NCBI GenBank assembly: GCA_020638465.1
Contig: JACKIM010000002.1
Coordinates: 1,736,001 to 1,800,000 of the forward strand
Length of the DNA stretch: 64,000 nt
Direction of reading: 5' to 3'
Source of the DNA: Geminicoccaceae bacterium
GTDB taxonomy: Bacteria > Pseudomonadota > Alphaproteobacteria > Geminicoccales > Geminicoccaceae
Shown: positions 1 through 7,430 of the stretch, piece by piece
Layout: every line of letters begins with the position of its first letter
Numbering within the stretch: position 1 is the stretch's first letter
The notes under the pieces: model-generated
Told to the model about the DNA's origin: nothing
The model's input: the letters and a program-made list of their open reading frames with translations, nothing else
The model's database searches: none
Made by a program: the position numbers and the translations under genes

Positions 1-1113
1 GGAATAAAGGTGAAGATCGACACCGATCGCTATGTCGGCCCCGAGACCGCCGCCGTCAGGGTCGAGGGTGAGCAGATCGGTCATGTCACCACCGCCGAAT
101 ACGGCTCGCAGATGCTGTCTCTGGGCGGCGTGCGCCATCTCACCGGCGGCTCGAAGAAGGAGGGTCGCGTCACCTGCGCCTCGATGCTGTCGCTCCTCAA
201 CCGCGAGCCGGTGAGCGTGACCGTCGACGGCGGTGCGGAGCTCGTCGTCGAGGCGGGCAAGCCGCCCGTCGTCAATGGCAAGGGCGAGGAGCGCATGCGG
301 GTCGGCTGCGGGTCCGCCACCATCGGCATCTTCGCCCGCCAGTGGCACGGGCATGTCGATGAGGTGATCGTGGTCGATGACCACATAACCGGCGTGCTCA
401 CCGAACATCAGGCCGGCCGCTTCCTCGGCATGAAGCCGTCCGGCGTGCGCGTGCGGGGGCGCCGCTCGACCCCGGGCCGGTATTTCCAGGTTGCCGAACC
501 GGGGCTTGGCTGGGGCGGCACCAACATCACCGACCCGCTCGGCATCATCGAGAAGATCGACCCCGCAACCGCCTGGCCCGGCATGCGCCTGCTGTTCGTC
601 AGCACCACCGGCGAGCACTCGGCCTGGTACACACTTGATGACGATCTCGTACCGTGTGAGGCCGAACAGCCCGGGCCCGTGCGCATCGTCACCGAACGCA
701 TCGCCGAAAACTGCGAGCCCGCCCTGTGCTCGGTGATCTTCATGGCCGGTGCTGGTGGCTCGCTGCGCGCGGGCGTCACCGAGAATCCCGTCCGCCTCAC
801 CCGCTCGGTGCGCAAGGCACGCACCCGCGTCACCTCGGGCGGAGCACCCGTCCATGTCTGGCCGGGCGGCGGCATCACCTACATGGTCGATGTCATGGAG
901 ATGCCGGCCAACAGCTTCGGCCACGTGCCGACGCCGGCCCTGGTCGCGCCGATAGAATTCACGTTGACCTGCGAGGATTACCACGCCCTGGGCGGCCACG
1001 CGGACCATGTACGGCCCCTTGAGGACATCGCCCCGGAGATCGGACGGCACCAGATCCTGGAATGGGGCCGCGACAGGGCATGGCCGCTCGCGGCACCGCG
1101 CAAGGACGGCTGA
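1..1113 (+). CDS. 6-hydroxynicotinate reductase-like protein (5' truncated by window edge)
   Basis: The frame is open to the first base of the window, so the true start probably lies upstream; an in-frame GTG at base 10 is only a possible start. The visible 367+ residues resemble the C-terminal part of proteins annotated as 6-hydroxynicotinate reductase (Hnr family), an iron-sulfur/flavin enzyme of N-heterocycle breakdown that usually carries an N-terminal ferredoxin domain, which would lie outside the window. Supporting stretches are EHQAGRFLGMKPSGVRVRGR, the GWGGTNITDPL segment and a Gly-rich WPGGGITYMVD near the end. I recognise the family from memory of annotations and see no cofactor motif in this part, so the function is tentative. 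The next gene is on the opposite strand, 45 bp away. Confidence 0.5.
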   Translation, partial: GIKVKIDTDRYVGPETAAVRVEGEQIGHVTTAEYGSQMLSLGGVRHLTGGSKKEGRVTCASMLSLLNREPVSVTVDGGAELVVEAGKPPVVNGKGEERMRVGCGSATIGIFARQWHGHVDEVIVVDDHITGVLTEHQAGRFLGMKPSGVRVRGRRSTPGRYFQVAEPGLGWGGTNITDPLGIIEKIDPATAWPGMRLLFVSTTGEHSAWYTLDDDLVPCEAEQPGPVRIVTERIAENCEPALCSVIFMAGAGGSLRAGVTENPVRLTRSVRKARTRVTSGGAPVHVWPGGGITYMVDVMEMPANSFGHVPTPALVAPIEFTLTCEDYHALGGHADHVRPLEDIAPEIGRHQILEWGRDRAWPLAAPRKDG

Positions 1114-1158
1114 AACGGCAGGCATGCCGGAGAATCGCCCCCCGGCCAAGCCGCGGGC

Positions 1159-2643
1159 TCAGCGCCTGGGCAGCCGGCGCCGGACGTCGACCAGCTGGAT
1201 ACCGCCGGCCTGATTGAAGGTGTGACAGCCGCACAGGCCGGCGATGCCTTCGGGCCGGAAAACGCCCACCGACTCCTCGGCATAGCGATCGGCCGAAAGC
1301 TCGGTGATCCTCTGGAAGGCGAGCCGGCTGCCATAGCCGCCGCTGCCGTCCTGCGCCGGACGCAGGAGGGTGCCATCCGCCTGCTCGATGATGGCCCCGG
1401 CACCCCGGGTCACGCGGATGTCGGTGCGGACCGGGTTGAGCGGATGGGGCTCGAACGGTCCGATGTGCCGGGTGCTGGAAAAAACGAACAGGGCCTGGTC
1501 GCGCTCCAGCCCGGATTCATCCACCGTGACGAACAGATACCAGCGGCCGTCATGATGGTGCAGGGTCGAATCGAGCATCACGAAGCCTTCGAGCAGGGTC
1601 CGCTCATGGACCCACCGATCGGGGAATTGCTCCGCACGGTAAAGATCGACCTTTGACGCTTCACCCGTTTCGGGAATCATCCACCACTGCCCATCGACCT
1701 CGAAGACATGCGGATAGGAAAGATGGTAGGGCCTGCGCAGGACCTCGCGCATCTCCCACAAGTGTCCATCGGCATCCAGCCGCGCGCAGGCGAGTTCACC
1801 GCGCCCGCTGCCCGGAGGAACCCGCTCGAAGAACACCAGCGGCTGCCCCTCGTGCGAGACGATGAACGGATCGGCAGCTTCCCCCTCATCGGGCAGTTCG
1901 ACGAGACGGAACGGGTTGTCGCGGATGCCGTTGCCGGGAAGACCCGGCAGATCGTCGGCCGCCGCCCGACGCCAGGCAAGCTGCCATGCCAGACGGTTGC
2001 GCCGCGCCTCGACATTGCCCAGCACGCACACGCCTACATGGCGCAGCGACTGCCACAGCCCGGATGGTTCGCCATCGAACCGCGGATCCCCGGACCGGCT
2101 GCTTGCGGCAAGCGGCAGGTCACCGCGACGCAACAGCCGCAACGCCCGGGCCAGGCAAAGCACCGACGCCCGGTCAAGCTGCTCGAAACGCCGCGCGGCA
2201 TGAATGGAGAGCTGCACCGCGTCATGATTGCGATAGACCAGCTCGCCGTCCGGATCGATCGCATCACCGCCTTTCGGGCGATGCAGGAGCACGTCGACAC
2301 GCACTTCCTGAAACCGGGAAAAGATGTCCCGGGGACCCGTAGCCGCCCAGTTCCGCTCCAGACGCAAAAGCCCCCGCCTCGACGCGGCGGCAACGGCACA
2401 CGGGCCGGATTCCGGGGTGAGGTCGATCACCACATCGAGCTTGAGCGAACCGACGATATCCCGATCGCCCGCATCGACCAGCCGCGCCGACCTCGCATCG
2501 TCAAGCCCGATCGACACCGGGCGACCGCCGCTGGCATCGATGACGGCAACACAGTCGACAAACGGCAGTCCCAGCGCCCGGCGACAGCAATCGACGATCC
2601 ATGCGGGCGGCTCCGCCTCTCCGACCAGCAGGGCCACGCGCAT
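1159..2643 (-). CDS. formyltransferase-like / GINT1-type beta-propeller protein
   Basis: The N-terminal about 190 residues look like the Rossmann-type lobe seen in front of formyl- and glycosyl-transferases (MRVALLVGE start, later LKLDVVIDLTP). The C-terminal about 260 residues carry repeated blade-like motifs: YPHVFEVDGQWWMIPE, DSTLHHHDGRWYLF and LLRPAQDGSGGYG. These match the five-bladed glucosamine-inositolphosphorylceramide-transferase N-terminal domain family, related to GH43-like folds and found in bacterial surface-polysaccharide enzymes. I place the start at the ATG at 2643 because a good promoter further upstream would begin transcription near 2690, just after the in-frame ATG at 2697 and TTG at 2706. 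There is no clear Shine-Dalgarno. It is monocistronic as far as can be seen. The substrate is unknown; a role in surface glycan modification is inference. Confidence 0.6.
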   Translation of the reverse strand: MRVALLVGEAEPPAWIVDCCRRALGLPFVDCVAVIDASGGRPVSIGLDDARSARLVDAGDRDIVGSLKLDVVIDLTPESGPCAVAAASRRGLLRLERNWAATGPRDIFSRFQEVRVDVLLHRPKGGDAIDPDGELVYRNHDAVQLSIHAARRFEQLDRASVLCLARALRLLRRGDLPLAASSRSGDPRFDGEPSGLWQSLRHVGVCVLGNVEARRNRLAWQLAWRRAAADDLPGLPGNGIRDNPFRLVELPDEGEAADPFIVSHEGQPLVFFERVPPGSGRGELACARLDADGHLWEMREVLRRPYHLSYPHVFEVDGQWWMIPETGEASKVDLYRAEQFPDRWVHERTLLEGFVMLDSTLHHHDGRWYLFVTVDESGLERDQALFVFSSTRHIGPFEPHPLNPVRTDIRVTRGAGAIIEQADGTLLRPAQDGSGGYGSRLAFQRITELSADRYAEESVGVFRPEGIAGLCGCHTFNQAGGIQLVDVRRRLPRR

Positions 2644-2697
2644 CTGTCGTGGATCGATGTCGCGTCGATAAAGATCGGAGCGCGAGCAATCATCCAT

Positions 2698-2726
2698 AAT
2701 ATACAACTATTGGTTGACAATGGCAA
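2698..2726 (-). promoter_or_regulatory. sigma70-type promoter of the beta-propeller gene
   Basis: Read on the minus strand, TTGCCA (plus 2721-2726) is followed after exactly 17 nt by TATATT (plus 2698-2703). The expected transcription start is about 2690, which leaves a leader of roughly 48 nt before the ATG at 2643. Confidence 0.6.
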
Positions 2727-2733
2727 GCCATTG
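2718..2733. promoter_or_regulatory. 7-bp perfect inverted repeat over the -35 box (likely operator)
   Basis: CAATGGC-AA-GCCATTG is a perfect 7+7 bp inverted repeat with a 2-nt centre. It covers the whole -35 hexamer of the promoter described at 2698-2726, the expected place for a repressor site. The regulator is not identifiable. Confidence 0.45.
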
Positions 2734-2904
2734 CGGCAGGACATCGCAACCGGCCGCGAACATGTCGCGGTCCGCCGCTTCCCTCTCCGCCGACATGTTC
2801 CAAACCCGACCGCAGCCCGACCATGCGGGCGCGGTCGCCTGGAAAGTGATCGGCACTGGAACCTATCGATGTCCCGTCAGGGCTGGCGGTCGGCGCCGCC
2901 CGCC

Positions 2905-3390
2905 TCAAAGCGCCTCGAGAATCTTGTCGGCACCGGTCACTTCCATCATCGGCGGCGCATCCTCGACGGCGAGGAACTCGACGGTGCCGTCCTCGACGAT
3001 CATCGCATAGCGGCGCGAGCGTGTCCCCAGGGCGGCCATCGAGCCATCGAAGGAAAGCCCGATCGCCTTGGTGAAGGTGGCATTGCCGTCGGAGAGGAGC
3101 CTCACCTTGCCCTGCACGTTCTGCGTCTTGCCCCAGGCATCAAGCACGAACGGGTCGTTGACGGCGATGCAGACGATCTCGTCGACACCCTTGGCGATGA
3201 TCTCGTCATGATGATTGACATAGCTCGGCACATGCTTGGCATGGCATGTCGGGGTGAACGCTCCCGGAAGCGCGAAGATCACGACCTTGCGGCCCGAAGT
3301 GATGTCCGCAAGCCGGACATCGGCAAGCCCCTCGGAAGTGAGGACCTTGAATGTTGCCTCGGGTAGTTTCTGGCCAACCTCGATCGTCAT
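2905..3390 (-). CDS. peroxiredoxin, Prx5/PrxII type
   Basis: This 161-residue cytoplasmic thiol peroxidase reduces H2O2 and organic peroxides. The peroxidatic cysteine is C49 in PGAFTPTCHAKHVPSYV, the standard PrxII motif. A second cysteine, C74, lies 25 residues later in EIVCIAVND, the spacing of the resolving cysteine of atypical 2-Cys PrxV/PrxII proteins. Glutaredoxin or thioredoxin is the usual reductant, but no Grx domain is fused here. The start is the ATG at 3390, which has AAGGAAG just upstream; a longer in-frame reading upstream looks non-coding. It is divergent from the YqgE gene with a 199-bp spacer in which I see only weak promoter-like elements. Confidence 0.93.
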   Translation of the reverse strand: MTIEVGQKLPEATFKVLTSEGLADVRLADITSGRKVVIFALPGAFTPTCHAKHVPSYVNHHDEIIAKGVDEIVCIAVNDPFVLDAWGKTQNVQGKVRLLSDGNATFTKAIGLSFDGSMAALGTRSRRYAMIVEDGTVEFLAVEDAPPMMEVTGADKILEAL

Positions 3391-3589
3391 CGAATGCTTC
3401 CTTTTACCGGCTTTTCTGGCAATTCCCGGTTCGCCGCGGTCACCGAACATCCACCATGACGGAGCCGGCACGAGCCGCAGCAACCAGCTCCATCCCCACC
3501 ATGCAACAAGCGATGCATTGCGACAAGATCCTGCTTGGAGAAAACCGACAGCGCTTGTGGACGTCTCCCCGACACACTATTTCTTGGCC

Positions 3590-4195
3590 ATGGACAAGGC
3601 ACGACACCATGCCCCTCCGCCCGACGGAGGCACATCCGACAGCAGCTGCCTCGACGGCATGCTCCTGGTCGCCATGCCGACCATGAACGATCCGCGCTTC
3701 GCCCACTCGGTCATCTATCTGTGCACCTACTCGACCGAGGGTGCGATGGGCCTGATCGTCAACCAGGTCGCCGACCAGCTCGACTTCGCCGAGGTCGTGG
3801 GCCATCTCGGCATCGAGACCCATCCGGATGCCCGCGACATCGACGTGCATGTCGGCGGCCCCGTCGAGACCAGTCGAGGCTTTGTCCTTCACTCGACGGA
3901 CTATTCGCACCCCGACACGCTCGTCATCGACGAACACCACGCCCTGAGCGCCACCATTGACGTGCTCAAGGCGATTGCCGATGGCAGCGGCCCCAGACAG
4001 CGGGTCTTCGCACTCGGATATGCCGGCTGGGCACCCGGCCAGCTCGACCAGGAAATCCAGGCCAGCGGCTGGCTTCTCACTCCTCCCGACGACGAGATCA
4101 TCTTTGGCGGCGACCACGACAACAAATGGCAGAAGGCCCTCGCCCGGATCGGCGTCGATCCGTCGCTCCTCAGCGGCGATGTCGGTCACGCGTGA
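3590..4195 (+). CDS. YqgE/AlgH family protein (UPF0301)
   Basis: The protein has 201 residues. Features typical of the family are LDGMLLVAMPTMNDPRFAHS near residues 18-37, the GAMGLIVNQ stretch, HVGGPVETSRGFVLHS and LGYAGWAPGQLDQEI towards the end. AlgH was named in Pseudomonas for an effect on alginate genes, but the biochemical role of the family is not established; the single-domain fold resembles a split barrel. I chose the ATG at 3590; upstream in-frame sequence lacks family similarity, and there is no clear Shine-Dalgarno. It converges with the family A hypothetical gene, 61 bp away. Confidence 0.9.
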   Translation: MDKARHHAPPPDGGTSDSSCLDGMLLVAMPTMNDPRFAHSVIYLCTYSTEGAMGLIVNQVADQLDFAEVVGHLGIETHPDARDIDVHVGGPVETSRGFVLHSTDYSHPDTLVIDEHHALSATIDVLKAIADGSGPRQRVFALGYAGWAPGQLDQEIQASGWLLTPPDDEIIFGGDHDNKWQKALARIGVDPSLLSGDVGHA

Positions 4196-4256
4196 GCGTC
4201 CCGGAGAAGCCTCCAACCTCACCATTTCCACTGTAGAATCGACTCGAACGAAGGCG

Positions 4257-5033
4257 TCAGGGGATGCCGGAGAGCGATTTTCCGAACACGGGGTGGGGTT
4301 TGCAGACCGGTAGCGGCCGCCTCGCCGGCACGGGCGGTGGCGGCAGGTCGGGGAAATCACCGGGCGGGAGCGCGCGGATGAGGCGCAGCTCGTCCGGCGC
4401 GAAGATCGCGAAGGCACCCGCCTGCGGGGTCGTCATCATCGCGTCGAGGATATGCTCGTGGAGACTTTTCAACAGGCGGGACCGTCCCCTTGCGCGGAGC
4501 CTTTCCTCCTCGCTGCGGGATTTCCTCGCCCTTGCGGGTTTCGCCGCCCCGGGAGTGTTCTCCGTGAGCGACCATGGCACCGGGCAGACATCCGGCACAT
4601 CGATCCCTCTGGCCACCGACTTCAGCAACGAGGTGATGACATTCCCCATTCCCCTGCGTCCGGCACGATCCAGCCATGCCCTTTCGGCACCATCCGCCGA
4701 TGCGACGGATTGCGCCAGGGAGTTGTCCTGCAACCGGCGGAACCAGTCGCGGGAGTGGAACAGCAGCAGGCGGTGGAGGATCGCCCGGAGGCCATGACCG
4801 CCATGTGGGGACAGTCCCGCCCGCATCGCCGACAGGACACCCGCCACATGCGGCAGATGTTCCAGCCCGTCAACCTCCGCCACATCGAGCCGGACCTGCG
4901 GCCCCGACAGCACGCCCCGCCGCCCGGTCGCCACCAGCCAGCACACCTTCAGGAAACGAGGCGCGCCCCAGCGAAAGACCCGGCCGGCGAGTTTGCGCGG
5001 CAATATGGGGGGTGTGGCGGGGGTATGGGACAT
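4257..5033 (-). CDS. unrecognised protein, family A copy 1
   Basis: I do not recognise this 258-residue protein. It has a paralogue at 60386-61117. Both start with a basic Trp-rich stretch: FRWGAPRFLKVCWLVATGRR here against ARWGCARLLRFAWLRATGRA. Later come a shared GLR segment (HGLRAILHRLL..SRDWF against DGLRSMLMPWARSWF) and a third shared block (ERAWLDRAGRRG against LEWLRWATQRRG). The middle of this copy is Arg/Ser/Glu rich and the tail is proline-rich (PDLPPPPVPARRPLP). There is no signal peptide, clear membrane helix or catalytic motif. Codon use is like that of its neighbours. It has its own promoter immediately upstream that leaves almost no leader, so the mRNA may be leaderless. Confidence 0.6.
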   Translation of the reverse strand: MSHTPATPPILPRKLAGRVFRWGAPRFLKVCWLVATGRRGVLSGPQVRLDVAEVDGLEHLPHVAGVLSAMRAGLSPHGGHGLRAILHRLLLFHSRDWFRRLQDNSLAQSVASADGAERAWLDRAGRRGMGNVITSLLKSVARGIDVPDVCPVPWSLTENTPGAAKPARARKSRSEEERLRARGRSRLLKSLHEHILDAMMTTPQAGAFAIFAPDELRLIRALPPGDFPDLPPPPVPARRPLPVCKPHPVFGKSLSGIP

Positions 5034-5041
5034 GGGGGGAG

Positions 5042-5071
5042 GTTATGATGGAAGGGCAGTACGAGAGTCAA
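5042..5071 (-). promoter_or_regulatory. promoter of family A copy 1, near-leaderless
   Basis: On the minus strand CTTGACT (-35, plus 5066-5071) is followed after 18 nt by CATAAC (-10, plus 5042-5047). A run of seven T sits just upstream of the -35 and could act as an UP element. The start codon at 5033 lies only 8 nt after the -10, so the transcript would have essentially no leader and no room for a Shine-Dalgarno site. Confidence 0.5.
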
Positions 5072-5089
5072 GAAAAAAATCCTATTTAT
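5066..5089 (-). promoter_or_regulatory. 24-nt upstream element shared with family A copy 2
   Basis: This stretch matches 61148-61171 at 19 of 24 positions. The shared core on the minus strand is ATAAA, then GGA-like, six or seven T, and CTTGAC. It sits 38 nt before the ATG here and 36 nt before the ATG of the paralogue, so sequence and distance are both kept. Confidence 0.4.
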
Positions 5090-5270
5090 AAGAAATGTAT
5101 CAACTTCTGATATGTGCCCGCACCACATGCACAGTCATGCCGAAAATACGCAAAACTACCGATAAACATAGATCAAAATACAGCCCCCGTTCGTAATGCA
5201 AAATATTTCATTCCCGTCAATATCAATAAAAATATTAAATTTTATTATAAATTATCGATATCTTTTTTTC
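5090..5270. other. A+T-rich intergenic island
   Basis: Roughly 180 bp of very A/T-rich sequence, in contrast to the GC-rich surroundings, separates the family A gene from the acyltransferase gene. It holds the upstream parts of two divergent promoters and no plausible open reading frame. Such islands often mark horizontally acquired surface-polysaccharide genes or H-NS-like silencing targets, but neither is shown here. Confidence 0.4.
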
Positions 5271-5299
5271 TTGAAACGTAAAAAATTTCGAATCATAAT
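5271..5299 (+). promoter_or_regulatory. strong sigma70-type promoter of the acyltransferase gene
   Basis: TTGAAA (5271-5276) and CATAAT (5294-5299) are separated by exactly 17 nt and preceded by a run of seven T. The predicted start is near 5306, giving a leader of 40 to 147 nt depending on which start codon is used. Confidence 0.65.
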
Positions 5300-5452
5300 G
5301 GCTTGTCCCCTTGGGGTTGATCATTGCCGACTGCGTTCCCTTCGATGCAGGTCCGGCGAGACCAACGGGAAAACGACGGCGGCGCATATGCAACAACGAA
5401 CCGCAATGGCATCAAAACGGTCGCTCGCGCCCGTCACAAGAGGTCCTTCCCG

Positions 5453-7411
5453 TTGAGATATCGCGCTGAAATCGACGGCCTGAGAGCACTGGCCGTCACT
5501 GCGGTCATGTTCTTTCATGCCGGTTTCAGGCCATTCGAAGGCGGTTTTGTCGGTGTCGACGTATTTTTCGTCATCAGCGGATATCTGATAACATCGATCC
5601 TGCTCGACGATTTCGAGAATGACGGATTCAGCATCGCCCGGTTCTACGAGCGGCGCGCGCGGCGGATCCTGCCGGCACTGTTCTTCGTGCTGCTGTGCTG
5701 CATACCCCTTTCGCTCCTCTGGATGCAGCCGCATGAATTCGACGATTTCTCCAGGGGTCTCGTTTCCGTCGTCCTGTTCTCGTCGAATATCCTGTTCTGG
5801 ACACAAAGCGGGTATTTCTCGTCGCTGACCGATGAAAACCCCCTCCTCCACACCTGGAGCCTGGCGGTGGAGGAGCAGTACTACATCGTGTTCCCGCTCC
5901 TGCTCATCCTGACATGGCCGCTGGGACGACGGTGGGTCTTCTGGACGATCGCCGTCCTTGCGGCCTCCAGCCTGGTCCTGAGCGAGTGGGCATGGCGTCA
6001 GGATGCCGCCGCCAGTTTCTACCTGATGCCGACACGCGCCTGGGAGCTTCTCGCGGGGTCCCTTGCCGCATACGCCGTCAGGCGGTACGGGGTTCGCAAC
6101 AGCGACCTGCTGTCGCTGGCAGGTCTGGCGGCGATCGTGGTCTCCGTCCTGACCTATGACGACAAGACGCCGTTTCCGGGTCTCTACGCCCTCGCTCCCG
6201 TCCTGGGCAGCGTGCTGATCGTCGTGTTCGGCGGCAGGGGCACCCTCGTCGCGCGGTTTCTTTCCACGCGGCCGATGGTGACCATGGGCCTGATCAGCTA
6301 CAGCGCCTATCTGTGGCACCAGCCCCTGTTCGCCTTCGCCCGCATCCGCTCGATGGACGAGCCGGGCACGGCCCTGATGGTCGCGCTGATCGCCACCACC
6401 CTCGTCCTTGCGACGGCGACCTGGTATTTCGTGGAAAGGCCGTTCCGCAACATGTCGGCCGTCCCGCGGCGCGTGGCGCTCCGCGCGGCAACGGCCGGGG
6501 CACTGGCTCTGGCGGCCGTCGGCATTCTCGGCCATGGCACGGCCGGGTTCGAGAACCTGATGCGCAAATACAAGTACGACGCCGATTATTTCCGGAAATA
6601 CAAGATCGTGCAGGCGTCGATCGGGAACCGCAACGGCCTGGCGATGACCACCGGGACGTGCCGGATGTCGGTTCGGGACACGAGATATCTCGATCGGCGG
6701 AAGCTGGAAGACTGTCGAGAACGGTATGGAAAGGCCACCGTGATCCTGGGCGATTCGCATGCCGGGAACGTCTACAACATTCTTGCGAATTCGAAGGATG
6801 CGAAGTTCCTGATCGGCGTCTCGCGGGGCGGCTGCCGCCCCTACGACCGCGACCCGAAATGCCAGTACCGGAGCTTCGAGAAGTTCCTGAGGAACGAGGG
6901 CTCGATGATCTCGAAGGTCATCTTCCATCAGTCCGGTTCGCATCTCGTCCTCGACAGCCGCGGCAGGGAAGACAACCAGAAGGCCTTCGAGGGGAAGTTC
7001 CGCAAGTTCAGCGCGCGCAATATCGACAGGATCATGTCCTACCTGTCCGGCCTTGCCCGCAACCACGATGTCGGCGTCGTCTGGCTCGGGCCGTTCCTGG
7101 AGTACCGCTTCGACCCGGATGACATCGTCGTGTCCGCGGACAGGGAATTCGTCAATCCGAACTCGGTCACCATCTTCCGCAATCTCGAAAAGTTCCTGAA
7201 AAAGAAGATCGGGGCGGAGACGTCGTTCTCCTACGTGAAGTTCGCGGACATATTCCCGCAACCGAGATCGGCGATCGTCGGTGACTGCCTGATCTATCGC
7301 GACAAGGACCATTATTCCAACTGCGGGGAAAGATTCCTCTCCCGGGAGGGAAACATCCCCCGGCTGCTCGGCAACGCGTCCGGCGTGTACATGGCGACGA
7401 ACCGCCCGTGA
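5453..7411 (+). CDS. acyltransferase 3 / SGNH fusion (OafA/YrhL family)
   Basis: This inner-membrane O-acyltransferase (about 652 residues) acylates extracytoplasmic glycans. The N-terminal half is the ten-helix acyltransferase-3 domain, with YRAEIDGLRALAV at the start, MFFHAGF with the conserved His, GFVGVDVFFVISGYLI, and LHTWSLAVEEQYY. The C-terminal half is a periplasmic SGNH domain with VILGDSHAGN (catalytic Ser region) and the DxxH motif in DKDHYS. I place the start at the TTG at 5453 because AAGAGG lies 9 nt before it and family members begin just before this point. An ATG at 5345 and a TTG at 5324 are in-frame alternatives without a Shine-Dalgarno. It stands alone behind its own promoter. 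The acyl acceptor is unknown. Confidence 0.93.
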   Translation: MRYRAEIDGLRALAVTAVMFFHAGFRPFEGGFVGVDVFFVISGYLITSILLDDFENDGFSIARFYERRARRILPALFFVLLCCIPLSLLWMQPHEFDDFSRGLVSVVLFSSNILFWTQSGYFSSLTDENPLLHTWSLAVEEQYYIVFPLLLILTWPLGRRWVFWTIAVLAASSLVLSEWAWRQDAAASFYLMPTRAWELLAGSLAAYAVRRYGVRNSDLLSLAGLAAIVVSVLTYDDKTPFPGLYALAPVLGSVLIVVFGGRGTLVARFLSTRPMVTMGLISYSAYLWHQPLFAFARIRSMDEPGTALMVALIATTLVLATATWYFVERPFRNMSAVPRRVALRAATAGALALAAVGILGHGTAGFENLMRKYKYDADYFRKYKIVQASIGNRNGLAMTTGTCRMSVRDTRYLDRRKLEDCRERYGKATVILGDSHAGNVYNILANSKDAKFLIGVSRGGCRPYDRDPKCQYRSFEKFLRNEGSMISKVIFHQSGSHLVLDSRGREDNQKAFEGKFRKFSARNIDRIMSYLSGLARNHDVGVVWLGPFLEYRFDPDDIVVSADREFVNPNSVTIFRNLEKFLKKKIGAETSFSYVKFADIFPQPRSAIVGDCLIYRDKDHYSNCGERFLSREGNIPRLLGNASGVYMATNRP

Positions 7412-7430
7412 CCGTCGCCTTCGCCGCCGG

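Noticed and set aside
1708..3366. 552-codon plus-strand frame over the propeller protein and peroxiredoxin
   Set aside because: It crosses two recognisable minus-strand genes and an intergenic promoter, with no family similarity of its own.
5090..5270. A+T-rich island as an att site or insertion-sequence scar
   Set aside because: There are no terminal inverted repeats, target duplications, integrase or transposase remnants nearby.
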